A stretch of DNA of 64,000 nucleotides from Arcobacter caeni (lineage in GTDB: Bacteria; Campylobacterota; Campylobacteria; Campylobacterales; Arcobacteraceae), in NCBI RefSeq assembly GCF_003063245.1, contig NZ_MUXE01000002.1:175880-239879 (forward strand), written 5' to 3'. Under the pieces are notes generated by a model. That model made no database searches. It saw nothing but the letters and a program-made list of their open reading frames with translations, and was not told the origin of the DNA. Positions 48,680 to 57,813 of the stretch are shown here, one piece after another (positions within the stretch are counted from its first letter, which is position 1; each line of letters begins with the position of its first letter). The position numbers and the translations under genes are program-made.

Positions 48680-49288
48680 ATGACTTCAAATTTAGAAAAA
48701 GCTTTGGGTTTTGAACTCAAAGCTTTTAATTATTTATATGTTTTATGTGATTATGAAACACTTCTTAAAAAAAATATCTCACTTGAAATTTTTGTAGATT
48801 TATGTAAGAAAAAAGATGTAAAAATTCTTCAATATAGAGATAAAATCTTATCATTAGAAGAACAAAAAACTAATCTTTTATATCTAAAATCAAAGCTTAA
48901 TATTCCAATAATAATAAATGACAAAATAGAATTAATTGAATTTGCAGATGGTTTACATTTGGGTCAAGAAGATTTTCTTAAAATTCATAAAGATAAAAAA
49001 CTAGCAGTAAAATTAGTTCGATTAAAAATAAAAGATAAACTTTTAGGACTTTCAACTCATAATGAAATAGAAATTTTAGAGGCTAATGAATTAGAAATAG
49101 ACATGATAGGTCTTGGTGCTTATAAAAATACAAATACAAAAGATGTAAGTACAATCTTAGGTTCTAAAATTTCATATTTAGCGAAAATATCAAAACATCC
49201 AGTTTGTGCAATTGGTGGAGTTAAAGTTGAAGATATTATCGAAAACATAAGATTTAATGTAGTTGGGAGTGGTTTTTATGAAGATTAA
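48680..49288 (+). CDS. thiE: Thiamine-phosphate synthase-like protein
   Basis: A roughly 200-residue TIM-barrel protein of the ThiE/TenI family: LYVLCDYETLL at the start, ILQYRDK (substrate-binding Gln-Arg-Asp), IIINDKIELIEFADGLHLGQED and the late VCAIGGVKVEDI. The GLGAYKNTNTK segment replaces the usual VGPIFPTxTK, so it may be a divergent ThiE or a TenI-type relative; other thi genes and a TPP riboswitch are not seen here. The stop overlaps rlmH. ATG at 48680 is used, one codon inside the longest frame. Confidence 0.8.
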   Translation: MTSNLEKALGFELKAFNYLYVLCDYETLLKKNISLEIFVDLCKKKDVKILQYRDKILSLEEQKTNLLYLKSKLNIPIIINDKIELIEFADGLHLGQEDFLKIHKDKKLAVKLVRLKIKDKLLGLSTHNEIEILEANELEIDMIGLGAYKNTNTKDVSTILGSKISYLAKISKHPVCAIGGVKVEDIIENIRFNVVGSGFYED

Positions 49289-49733
49289 TATTTATTCAAT
49301 AATTAAACCCTCAAAAGATGAGTTTGATGTTTTAACAAAAGAGTTTATAAAAATGTCATCTAAATATGCAAAAGTTGAAGTTTTTTATATTTTTAATAAA
49401 AATATTGCAAAAGCTCAAACTATTGGAGAAAAAGAGGCGCAACAAGCTTATAGCGAAACTTATGAACCTTTATTAAAAGGATATAACATTGCTTTAGATG
49501 TTTTAGGAAAAAAAGTTGATACTTATGTTTTTTCTTCATTACTTGAAGATAAAAATGAAGTTAATTTTTTTATTGGTGGAGCTTATGGATTTCAAAGAGA
49601 ATTTTTAACAAAATGTGATACTACAATATCTTTAAGTGATTTAACAATGGCTCATAAAGTTGCAAATGTGGTATTGATTGAGCAGATTTTTAGAGCTTTA
49701 AGTATTCAAAATAATCATCCATATCATAAGTAA
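49278..49733 (+). CDS. rlmH: 23S rRNA pseudouridine-1915 N3-methyltransferase
   Basis: A roughly 151-residue SPOUT-family methyltransferase. The knotted C-terminal part has FFIGGAYGFQ (SAM binding), LSLSDLTMAHK-like SLSDLTMAHKVANVVLIEQI, and the closing NNHPYHK, all diagnostic of RlmH, which modifies helix 69 of 23S rRNA. The frame extends back to a TTG at 49263, but the ATG at 49278 gives the family's usual length. It overlaps thiE by 11 bases. Confidence 0.95.
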   Translation: MKINIYSIIKPSKDEFDVLTKEFIKMSSKYAKVEVFYIFNKNIAKAQTIGEKEAQQAYSETYEPLLKGYNIALDVLGKKVDTYVFSSLLEDKNEVNFFIGGAYGFQREFLTKCDTTISLSDLTMAHKVANVVLIEQIFRALSIQNNHPYHK

Positions 49734-49797
49734 TTTATAAACATTTTTGTATAATGGAAAAATAATAAGAATTTGTATAATAAAAAAAGGATAGAAA

Positions 49798-50811
49798 ATG
49801 GGTTTTAAGAAATATTTTATTTTCTCAATAATTTTAATTGTTGCCGTATTTGGTTATGTATATAGTTTAGAGTTGGGTGATTACAATGTTTCATTTTTCG
49901 GATATTCCCTTTCTTTACCAGTTTCTGCGTGGGTAATATCTCCTATATCTTTACTTGCTCTTGCAACATATTTGCATATTTTATGGTACGCAATGCTTAA
50001 TTATTTTAAAAAAAGAGCTGTGAAAAAAGATCATGAAGCTATGATTAAAATGATAAAATCAAGTTTACTTGAAAAAAACGAAGTTTATAAATTTAAAACT
50101 CAAGATTTTAAAAACCTTGCAATAATTCTTTCTCAACTAAAAATTGATGTTCAAGAAAATAGATTTTCATGTTTTGATGATGAATTAAATAAAATAGTTG
50201 CAAATGTTCAAGATGTAAAAAATGGTAAATATATAAGTGATAAATCATTTAAAGTAAATGAAACTTCGAGCTTAGCAAACTTAAATATGCTAAATAAAGT
50301 AAATGAACAAATAGATTTTGCAGTTGATGTTCTAAAAAAACCAGAAAGTTTTTCTTCAAATATTGTCTTGAAATCTTTTGAAAATGTTTTAGAAGAAAAA
50401 AGCATGACAACTATTAAAAAGCTTTATAAAAATATCAAATTAGACAAAGATATGGCTAAAAAACTTTTTGAAAAAGATGCTTCTAATAATGAATTTGGTT
50501 TTACAAGTGAAGAGATTTTAAAAATTGTAAAAGATTTAGACTATGATAAAAATGATTATTTAGCATTAGCAAAAAATTATGAAACTATTTTAAAACCTGA
50601 TCAAATAATTGCACTATTTGAAAAATTATCATTAGAACTTGAAGATGCTATTCCTGCTTATTTACATGTATTATTTGAATATGAAATGATTGATAAAGCA
50701 AGAGAAGTTCTTGCAAATACAAAAGACAATGAATATCCTGCTTTTAAAGCATTAATTGATTTAAAAGAAGCTGGGAAACACTATAATTTAGAAGCGATAT
50801 CTTACAAATAA
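49798..50811 (+). CDS. Membrane protein of unknown function, 337 aa
   Basis: Two membrane helices near the N-terminus (IFSIILIVAVFGYVY and VISPISLLALATYLHILWY) are followed by a large, charged, helical domain of about 260 residues, probably facing the cytoplasm. Repeated helical pairs at the C-terminus (AIPAYLHVLFEYEMIDKARE) look TPR-like. The overall layout is like LapB/HemY-type scaffolds. It overlaps dus by one base and follows rlmH, a linkage that suggests a housekeeping role in this phylum. I cannot name a family. Confidence 0.78.
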   Translation: MGFKKYFIFSIILIVAVFGYVYSLELGDYNVSFFGYSLSLPVSAWVISPISLLALATYLHILWYAMLNYFKKRAVKKDHEAMIKMIKSSLLEKNEVYKFKTQDFKNLAIILSQLKIDVQENRFSCFDDELNKIVANVQDVKNGKYISDKSFKVNETSSLANLNMLNKVNEQIDFAVDVLKKPESFSSNIVLKSFENVLEEKSMTTIKKLYKNIKLDKDMAKKLFEKDASNNEFGFTSEEILKIVKDLDYDKNDYLALAKNYETILKPDQIIALFEKLSLELEDAIPAYLHVLFEYEMIDKAREVLANTKDNEYPAFKALIDLKEAGKHYNLEAISYK

Positions 50812-51743
50812 TGAATAAAAAACTTGATTTTAGCCGACCCCTTGTGGTGTTGGCGCCACTTGCTGGATATACCGATTTACCGTTTCGTTCTGTTGTTAAA
50901 AAGTTTGGAGCTGATTTAACTATTTCTGAGATGATTTCATCAAATGCGTTGGTTTATAAATCAGAACGAACATTAAAAATGATTGAAAAATGTCCTACTG
51001 AAGACCCTTATTTTGTTCAAATTGCTGGGAATAGCGTTGAGTTGGTTCGTGATGCTGTTTTGCTTTTAAATGAAGTTGATGGAATTGATGGGATTGATTT
51101 AAACTGTGGATGCCCAGCACCAAAAGTTTATAATCACGGTTCAGGTTCAAATCTTTTGGGAGATTTAAAAAAACTTGAAGAGATTTTATCAACTGTAAAA
51201 AAATATTCAAAAAAACAATATACATCTGCAAAAGTTAGAATTGGTGTGAATGACAAAATTCCAGTAGAAATTGGAAAAGCTGTTGAAGCTTGTGGAGCAG
51301 ATTTTGTTTCTGTTCATGGAAGAACAAGAGCAGGAAAATACAAAGCACCTGTTGATTATGATGCAATCAAACAGATGAAAGAATCTATTTCTATTCCTGT
51401 TATTGCAAATGGTGATATTAAAGATTACGATAAAGCAAAAGAAGTTTTAGAATACACAAAAGCAGATGGTGTAATGATTGGTCGAGGTGCTATTGGTAAA
51501 CCTTGGGTATTTTATCAATTAAAACATGGAATTGAAGATATTTCAGATGCTATGAAAAAAGAGATAATTTTGGAACATTTTGATGCAATGTTAAAATTTC
51601 ATGGTCCTCATGGTGCTATTATGTTTAGAAAATTATTACATTCTTATTCAAAAGGTTATACAGGAGCCAATGAATTTAGAGATATTGTTAATAAAATCTC
51701 TGATATTAGTGTTATGCGAGATATGATAGATAACTTTTTTTAA
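50811..51743 (+). CDS. dusB: tRNA-dihydrouridine synthase
   Basis: A 310-residue FMN-dependent Dus enzyme that reduces uridines in the tRNA D-loop. APLAGYTDLPFRSVVKKFGA, PYFVQIAGNSVE, DLNCGCPAPKVYNHGSG (catalytic Cys), SVHGRTRAGKYKAPVDY, PVIANGDIKDY and VMIGRGAIGKPWVF are all present. The DusB label is by general likeness. The start is coupled to the upstream stop. Confidence 0.94.
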   Translation: MNKKLDFSRPLVVLAPLAGYTDLPFRSVVKKFGADLTISEMISSNALVYKSERTLKMIEKCPTEDPYFVQIAGNSVELVRDAVLLLNEVDGIDGIDLNCGCPAPKVYNHGSGSNLLGDLKKLEEILSTVKKYSKKQYTSAKVRIGVNDKIPVEIGKAVEACGADFVSVHGRTRAGKYKAPVDYDAIKQMKESISIPVIANGDIKDYDKAKEVLEYTKADGVMIGRGAIGKPWVFYQLKHGIEDISDAMKKEIILEHFDAMLKFHGPHGAIMFRKLLHSYSKGYTGANEFRDIVNKISDISVMRDMIDNFF

Positions 51744-51836
51744 TTTCTTTTAATATGATTCAAAAGATATTTAGATAAAATATATCTCTTTATAAAAATG
51801 AAGAAAAATTATATATAATTGTAATAAGGGAAATAA

Positions 51837-52655
51837 TTGTCTAAATACTATTATGAATTAACACTAAAACCAGATGCTAATTATGAACTTTTTCTAGATT
51901 TGGTAAATGCTATAACAACAGATGCAATTGAAGAACTAGATGGAATACTGATAATCAGAAGCGAAGAAGAGCTTGATGATTTGATGTTTGGAATTAAAGA
52001 GTTTATTAAAGCATTAAATACAAAATGTCAAATTACATACGAAAAAAAAGAAAATATAGATTGGATAAAACAATATCAACAATCAGTAAAAGCTGTTGAA
52101 GTTGGAAATTTTTATATCAGACCATCTTGGGAAGAAAAAAAAGATGGGAAGATTGATATCATAATTAATCCTGCTTTATCTTTTGGTTCGGGGCATCATG
52201 AGACGACATCTTCTTGTATTGAAGCAATTGATGAGTTTGTAACTACGAATAAAACAGTATTAGATGTAGGAACAGGAAGCGGTATTTTAGCTATTGCAGC
52301 TGCAAAAAAAGGATGTATTGTTGATATTTGTGATACAGATGAAGTTTGTGTTATTGATACAAAAGCAAATTTTGAATTAAATGGTGTGACTTTTAATGAT
52401 TCATGGATTGGTTCAACAAATAAAACAGCAAAAAAATATGATGTTGTTATAGCAAATATTGTAGCAGATGTTTTAGTGATGATTGCCTCTGATTTAAAAA
52501 AGTGTTTAAATGAAAATGGTATATTGATTATTTCAGGTATTTTAGATAAACATATAAATAGAGTATTAAGTAAATTTAATGATTTAGAACAAATCAAACT
52601 TATTCATAAAAATGAGTGGATGAGTGTAGTATTTAAAAATAAGAAGGAGTTTTAG
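51837..52655 (+). CDS. prmA: Ribosomal protein L11 methyltransferase
   Basis: A 272-residue PrmA. The N-terminal substrate-binding part is followed by INPALSFGSGHHETTSSCIE, the SAM site VLDVGTGSGILAIAAAKKG, DICDTDEVCV and the catalytic loop DVVIANIVADVL. The start is TTG with AAGGG seven bases before. It trimethylates L11 at several sites. Three bases separate it from ftsH, an arrangement typical of Campylobacterota. Confidence 0.96.
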   Translation: MSKYYYELTLKPDANYELFLDLVNAITTDAIEELDGILIIRSEEELDDLMFGIKEFIKALNTKCQITYEKKENIDWIKQYQQSVKAVEVGNFYIRPSWEEKKDGKIDIIINPALSFGSGHHETTSSCIEAIDEFVTTNKTVLDVGTGSGILAIAAAKKGCIVDICDTDEVCVIDTKANFELNGVTFNDSWIGSTNKTAKKYDVVIANIVADVLVMIASDLKKCLNENGILIISGILDKHINRVLSKFNDLEQIKLIHKNEWMSVVFKNKKEF

Positions 52656-52658
52656 TTT

Positions 52659-54713
52659 ATGGCTAAAAAACAACAACAAAATAATAATCTTAATAACAAT
52701 AACAATAACAATAATAGTGGTAATAATGGAAATGGTAATAATTTTTTTAATAATAACCCATTATTAATCTTTGTAATTTTTTCAATAGTTACAATATTTG
52801 CGTTCAAAGCGATTTTCCCTGAACAACAAATGGGTGGTGATGCTACAAATTCTAATATTCAAGCATTTGGACAAAGTTCAAATAAAACAGTTGCATATTC
52901 AGATTTAAAAGCATTAATTAGTTCTGGAAAAATAGAATATGTAGGAATTGGAAATACACAAATAAAAGCTGTTTCTAAAATGGGAACAGGACAAGTTACA
53001 ACTTTTACAGCAAGAAGAGTTATTCCTGATGATACATTAATTCCTGAATTAGAAAAAAATTCAATTTCTTATGGTGGAATAAATGAAGAGAATGTTTTAG
53101 CTGATATTTTATTTGGTTGGGTTTTACCAATATTTATATTTTTTGCTATTTGGATGTTTATTGCAAAAAGAATGCAAAAATCTATGGGTGGAGGTTCAGG
53201 AGGAATTCTTGGAATTGGTTCATCTAAAAAAATGATTAATTCAGAAAAACCCAATGTAACTTTTGATGATATGGCTGGAAATAAAGAGGCTAAAGAAGAG
53301 GTTCAAGAAATTGTTGACTTTTTAAAATCACCAGATAGATATGTAAGACTTGGAGCTCAAATTCCAAAAGGTGTTTTATTAGTTGGACCTCCAGGAACTG
53401 GTAAAACTCTTTTAGCAAAAGCAGTTGCTGGTGAAGCTAATGTTGAGTTTTTATCGGTTTCTGGTTCTGCGTTTATTGAGATGTTCGTAGGTGTTGGAGC
53501 ATCAAGAGTGCGAGATTTATTTGAACAAGCAAAAAAAGTTGCACCTGCAATTATTTTTATTGATGAGATTGATGCTATTGGTAAAAGTAGAGCATCAGGT
53601 GGTCCAATGGGTGGAAATGATGAAAGAGAACAAACATTAAATCAACTTTTAGCTGAAATGGATGGGTTCTCTACTGATGCTGCTCCTGTTATTGTTCTTG
53701 CTGCTACAAATAGACCAGAAGTTTTAGATCCTGCACTTTTAAGACCAGGAAGATTTGATAGACAAGTTTTAGTTGATAAACCTGATTATGAGGGAAGAAT
53801 TGAAATTTTACAAGTACATATTAAAGAAGTAAAACTAGGGAAAAATGTAGATTTAAAAGAAATTGCAAAAATGACAGCCGGACTTGCTGGTGCTGATTTG
53901 GCAAATATTATAAATGAAGCTGCATTACTAGCTGGTCGTGCTTCAAAAGATCAAGTTGACCCAAGTGATTTTAAAGAAGCAGTTGAGAGACAAATAGCTG
54001 GTTTAGAGAAAAAATCAAAAAGAATTTCTCCAAAAGAGAGAAAAATCGTAGCTTATCATGAATCAGGACACGCATTAATTGCAGAAATTACAAAAGGTGC
54101 TAATAAAGTAAATAAAGTTTCTATTGTTCCAAGAGGACTTGCTGCTTTAGGTTATACTTTAAATACTCCAGAAGAAAATAAATATTTAATGCAAAAACAT
54201 GAGTTAATTGCAGAAGTAGATGTTTTACTTGGTGGACGAGCAGCTGAAGAGGTATTTATTGGTGAAATTTCAACAGGTGCTGGAAATGATCTTGAGCGAG
54301 CAACGGGAATTATTAAATCAATGGCAACTATTTATGGTATGAGTGATATTGCAGGACTTATGGTACTTGAAAAAAGAACTAATCAATTTTTAGGTGGACA
54401 AACACAAAAAGATTTCTCAGATGCAATGGCAAAAGATTTAGATGATCATGTTAAAAATACATTGAATGATAGATATAAAGTTGTTTTACAATCTTTAAAA
54501 GATCACACTCCAGCCATTGAAAAAATGACTGCTGAATTATTAGATATTGAAGTAATATCAGGTGAAAGAGTAAGAGAAATTATCACAGAATTTGGTGGAA
54601 AAGTTTTTGTTGATGAAGATTTACATTCAGATGCAATTATCGAAACTGCTAAAAAAGAAACTATTATTGAAGAAACTTCAAATAATAGTGACGAAACTAC
54701 AGAGAATAAATAG
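52659..54713 (+). CDS. ftsH: ATP-dependent zinc metalloprotease FtsH
   Basis: A 684-residue membrane AAA protease that removes misassembled membrane and some regulatory proteins. After an unusual Asn-rich N-terminus (residues 4-34, mainly runs of N with a few G) come membrane helices near 35-50 and 148-168, the AAA module with Walker A GPPGTGKTLLAKAVAG, FIDEIDAIG and the second region of homology TNRPEVLDPALLRPGRFDRQ, and the zinc site HESGH at 467-471. AAGGAG gives a strong ribosome site. The Asn tract is coded by AAC/AAT repeats prone to slippage. Confidence 0.98.
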   Translation: MAKKQQQNNNLNNNNNNNNSGNNGNGNNFFNNNPLLIFVIFSIVTIFAFKAIFPEQQMGGDATNSNIQAFGQSSNKTVAYSDLKALISSGKIEYVGIGNTQIKAVSKMGTGQVTTFTARRVIPDDTLIPELEKNSISYGGINEENVLADILFGWVLPIFIFFAIWMFIAKRMQKSMGGGSGGILGIGSSKKMINSEKPNVTFDDMAGNKEAKEEVQEIVDFLKSPDRYVRLGAQIPKGVLLVGPPGTGKTLLAKAVAGEANVEFLSVSGSAFIEMFVGVGASRVRDLFEQAKKVAPAIIFIDEIDAIGKSRASGGPMGGNDEREQTLNQLLAEMDGFSTDAAPVIVLAATNRPEVLDPALLRPGRFDRQVLVDKPDYEGRIEILQVHIKEVKLGKNVDLKEIAKMTAGLAGADLANIINEAALLAGRASKDQVDPSDFKEAVERQIAGLEKKSKRISPKERKIVAYHESGHALIAEITKGANKVNKVSIVPRGLAALGYTLNTPEENKYLMQKHELIAEVDVLLGGRAAEEVFIGEISTGAGNDLERATGIIKSMATIYGMSDIAGLMVLEKRTNQFLGGQTQKDFSDAMAKDLDDHVKNTLNDRYKVVLQSLKDHTPAIEKMTAELLDIEVISGERVREIITEFGGKVFVDEDLHSDAIIETAKKETIIEETSNNSDETTENK

Positions 54714-54756
54714 TTTTACTATTTATTCTTTAGAGTAAAAATATAAGTTTTTACTC
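54705..54756 (+). terminator. Two hairpins after ftsH
   Basis: AATAAATAG/CTATTTATT (54705-54727, including the stop codon) and GAGTAAAAA/TTTTTACTC (54733-54756) are consecutive stems after ftsH; the second is followed by TCCTTT. Together they are the likely end of the prmA-ftsH transcript. Confidence 0.55.
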
Positions 54757-54849
54757 TCCTTTAAAACATATTTCAATCAAATATTATTTTTTTATTAAAA
54801 TTAGTTATGATTGAATTATAATTATTAAATTTAGGAACAGGTGATTTTC

Positions 54850-55941
54850 ATGTCTAAAATAGTAAGACGAGTATTTATTTTAAATTTTCTAATTCTACTT
54901 ATTAGTTTATTTGCTTATTCTGAATTAACACTTATGTTATTTGAAAAAGAATTCTTTTATTTAGCAGGTATTTTATTTCTTTCTACTTGTATTATTACCT
55001 TTTTAGTGCATAAAATTATAATTTTGCCTTTAAATTTAGATTTAAAGAATACAAAAGATGAATTTGAAAAGTTTAATGAAGATATTAAAAATAGCAATCA
55101 TCAAAAAAACTTTGAATTAGAATTAATAAATGCAACATTACAAGAAAAAATTAAAGAACAAAGAGAATTAACAGAGTCTTTAGAAAATAAATTATTATTA
55201 GAAATTCAAAGCAAAGAGAAAAAAGAAATTTTATTAGTGCATCAATCAAGATTAGCTGGAATAGGAAAAGTTGCAATAAATAGTGTTCAAGCTTGTGAAG
55301 AAACAGTAAATAGTGTAAATTTTCTTTTACAAAATATAAATGATGAATATAAAAGAATAAATATTAATAATAATTTTATTGATAAAACTATGGATCAATT
55401 AAATAGAATCATAAGTGAAATGCAAATCAAAAATGAAGAATTAAAAAACTTTATTAAACCAAACGAAGTAAAAAAAGAGTTTTTCTTGGATGAAATTGTA
55501 ATGGAATCTTTAGAAATGCTAGAAGATACTTTTATGAATCATAATATAAAAATTGATTATAATTTTAGTAAATCAATCAATTTATATGGTTTCCCAAATG
55601 AAATAAATCAAGTAATATTTAATATCCTTCATAATGCAAAAGAGGCTTTAATTGAAAAAAATATAGCTTCAAAAAAAGTATTTATTAGTATTAAAAAGGA
55701 TAAAGATTTTGCTTATGTAAGTATTGTGGATAATGCAGGTGGGGTTCCAGAAGCACTTCTTGGAAATATATTTGAACCATACTTTACTACAAAAAAATAC
55801 AAAAAATCTTCAGGTTTAGGATTGTTTTTATCTAAAATTATTATAGAAGAAAATATGCAAGGAAAATTAGAATTTGAAAATGCTAGTGAGGGGGCAAAAT
55901 TTGTAATTACCTTGCCTATATCAAAGGAAAATGAATCATAA
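54850..55941 (+). CDS. Histidine-kinase-like protein lacking the phospho-acceptor histidine
   Basis: A 363-residue membrane protein: two helices (about 9-27 and 36-60), a coiled coil, then a kinase module. The DHp helix reads HQSRLAGIGKVAINSVQACE; aligned to the usual QSRLAxMGEMIGNIAHQWRQP, Gln147 stands where the His should be and the WRQP is missing. In contrast the ATPase domain is complete: NILHNAKEAL, VDNAGGVPE, IFEPYFTTKK and SSGLGLFLSKI. It may phosphorylate another protein in trans, regulate by ATP binding, or act as a phosphatase. ATG at 54850 has AGG eight bases before; an in-frame GTG lies at 54841. No receiver is adjacent. Confidence 0.88.
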   Translation: MSKIVRRVFILNFLILLISLFAYSELTLMLFEKEFFYLAGILFLSTCIITFLVHKIIILPLNLDLKNTKDEFEKFNEDIKNSNHQKNFELELINATLQEKIKEQRELTESLENKLLLEIQSKEKKEILLVHQSRLAGIGKVAINSVQACEETVNSVNFLLQNINDEYKRININNNFIDKTMDQLNRIISEMQIKNEELKNFIKPNEVKKEFFLDEIVMESLEMLEDTFMNHNIKIDYNFSKSINLYGFPNEINQVIFNILHNAKEALIEKNIASKKVFISIKKDKDFAYVSIVDNAGGVPEALLGNIFEPYFTTKKYKKSSGLGLFLSKIIIEENMQGKLEFENASEGAKFVITLPISKENES

Positions 55942-55976
55942 AATAGAGTTTTTTTCTAAAACTTTATTTTAAAGTA

Positions 55977-56005
55977 TTGACAAATAAAAATTTATTAATT
56001 ATACT
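55977..56005 (+). promoter_or_regulatory. Sigma-70 promoter of the leuA leader
   Basis: TTGACA at 55977-55982 and TATACT at 56000-56005, 17 bases apart. The start would lie near 56012, about 25 bases before the leader ORF and 200 before leuA, leaving a long leader. Confidence 0.75.
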
Positions 56006-56037
56006 TAAATACTTAAAAACAAAACAAGGAGAGATAT

Positions 56038-56112
56038 ATGAAAATATTTAATTTTTATAAAAACCATTTCATCAAAAGTGTAAACTCTCTGCTTCTTTCT
56101 TCTTCTCTCTAA
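56038..56112 (+). CDS. leuL: leuA leader peptide with leucine-codon run (attenuation)
   Basis: A 24-codon ORF with a strong ribosome site, AAGGAGAGATATATG. It encodes MKIFNFYKNHFIKSVNSLLL followed by SSSL. The three leucine codons in a row are CTG CTT CTT, and the last sense codon is CTC. In this genome leucine is mostly TTA, so rare leucine codons packed at the end of a leader peptide point to ribosome-mediated attenuation that senses charged leucyl-tRNA. The Leu-coding stretch TCTCTCT can also pair with the GAGAGA of its own ribosome site. The symbol leuL is by analogy. Confidence 0.8.
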   Translation: MKIFNFYKNHFIKSVNSLLLSSSL

Positions 56113-56216
56113 TTATAAATTTTTATAATTATAATTTACAACAAATATAATCAAAACACAGTTTTTCTTTTTTTATTTAAAAAAAGATATAATAAATAAC
56201 ATTTTAAAAGGTTAAT

Positions 56217-57773
56217 ATGATGGATAAAAATAAAATTATAGTATTTGATACAACATTAAGAGATGGAGAACAAAGTCCTGGTTGTTCAATGAATACTGAT
56301 GAAAAATTAAAAGTAGCTTTACAATTAGAAAAATTAGGTGTAGATGTGATAGAAGCAGGGTTTGCAGCTGCTAGTCCGGGAGATTTTGATGCAGTTAGCA
56401 GAATTGCACAAATAATTAAAAATTCAAGTATTTGTTCATTAGCACGAGCAATTGATAATGACATAAAACAAGCTGGATTAGCTGTTGCAAAAGCCTCAAA
56501 ACATAGAATTCATACATTTATTGCAACTTCACCTATTCATATGAAATATAAATTAAAAATGAGCGAAGAAGAAGTTATAAAAAGAGCAATTCATGCGGTT
56601 CAATACGCAAAAACATTTGTTGATGATGTTGAGTTTTCTTTAGAAGATGCAGGAAGAAGTGAAATTTCATTTATGAAAGAAGTAATGGATGCTGTTATTG
56701 GAGCAGGGGCTAGAACAATTAACTTACCAGATACGGTAGGATATAGATTACCAACAGAATTGGGTGCAATGGTTAAAGAATTATCAGCATTTGCAGGTGA
56801 TCGTGCAATTATTTCAGTTCATAATCACAACGATTTAGGATTAGCAACTGCTAATACTTTAGCTGCTGTTTTAAATGGTGCAAGACAAATCGAAGTTACA
56901 ATCAATGGATTAGGTGAGAGAGCTGGGAATTCAGCTTTAGAAGAAGCAGTTATGGCTATTAAAACACGAAAAGATGCTTTTGGAGATTTATATACAACTA
57001 TTAATACACCTGAGATTTATGCAACTTCAAGATTAGTTGCAACTATTACAGGAGTTGAACCACAACAAAATAAAGCAATTGTTGGTAAAAATGCATTTTC
57101 ACATGAAAGTGGAATTCACCAAGATGGTGTTTTAAAACATCAAGAAACATATGAAATCATGAAACCTGAAGATGTTGGAGTATTTAAAGAATCTACTTTA
57201 ATCTTAGGAAAACACTCAGGTCGTGCTGCATTTAGAGATAAAATTGCTCATTTAGGATTTGATAAAGTAAGTGATGAAGAATTAAATGCTGCTTTTGAAA
57301 GATTTAAATTATTAGCTGATAAGAAAAAAGATGTAACAGATGATGATATTAGAATGTTAATTACTGATGAGTCTTTAAATCAAGATAAAACTTATGAGTT
57401 AGTTGGATTACAAATATCTGACTGTACAGCTGGTGTTCCAACAGCTGCTGTTGCCATTAAATATAAAAATGAAATAATTAAAGATGCTGCTATTGGTGAT
57501 GGAACAATGGATGCAATTTTTAAAACTATTGACAGATTAACTGGATACAACGGTGAATTAAAAGATTATAAAGTAATTTCTGTAACAGAGGGGAAAGATG
57601 CTCTTGCAAAAGTAACAACAAGAGTTTCTTTTGACCAAACGAGTCCTTCATTTGTTGGTCATGGATTAAGTATTGATACAATGCTTGCAACTGCTAAGGC
57701 ATATTTAGGAGCTTTAAACTCTTACCTTTCTCAAAAAGAGAGATTGTCTAAAAATAGCGAACATCAAATCTAA
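56217..57773 (+). CDS. leuA: 2-isopropylmalate synthase
   Basis: A 518-residue LeuA, first committed step of leucine synthesis (2-ketoisovalerate plus acetyl-CoA). [16 protein letters not shown], the metal-binding [36 protein letters not shown] and [12 protein letters not shown] are typical, and the C-terminal third is the LeuA allosteric domain for leucine feedback. AAAAGGTTAAT is its ribosome site. Its leader encodes a leucine-rich peptide, and a strong hairpin follows the gene, so it is transcribed alone. Confidence 0.97.
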   Translation: MMDKNKIIVFDTTLRDGEQSPGCSMNTDEKLKVALQLEKLGVDVIEAGFAAASPGDFDAVSRIAQIIKNSSICSLARAIDNDIKQAGLAVAKASKHRIHTFIATSPIHMKYKLKMSEEEVIKRAIHAVQYAKTFVDDVEFSLEDAGRSEISFMKEVMDAVIGAGARTINLPDTVGYRLPTELGAMVKELSAFAGDRAIISVHNHNDLGLATANTLAAVLNGARQIEVTINGLGERAGNSALEEAVMAIKTRKDAFGDLYTTINTPEIYATSRLVATITGVEPQQNKAIVGKNAFSHESGIHQDGVLKHQETYEIMKPEDVGVFKESTLILGKHSGRAAFRDKIAHLGFDKVSDEELNAAFERFKLLADKKKDVTDDDIRMLITDESLNQDKTYELVGLQISDCTAGVPTAAVAIKYKNEIIKDAAIGDGTMDAIFKTIDRLTGYNGELKDYKVISVTEGKDALAKVTTRVSFDQTSPSFVGHGLSIDTMLATAKAYLGALNSYLSQKERLSKNSEHQI

Positions 57774-57775
57774 TA

Positions 57776-57806
57776 AAATGTAAAGTAGCTTTGCTACTTT
57801 ACATTT
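57776..57806 (+). terminator. Hairpin terminator after leuA
   Basis: AAATGTAAAGTAGC and GCTACTTTACATTT pair perfectly over 14 bases with a TTT loop, ending in ATTTATCT. It lies only seven bases before the next gene's ATG, so it could also act in that gene's 5' leader. Confidence 0.75.
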
Positions 57807-57813
57807 ATCTATT

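Noticed and set aside
52670..52745. CRISPR-like or other regular repeat
   Set aside because: The repeats are AAT/AAC triplets coding Asn in FtsH, without spacers.
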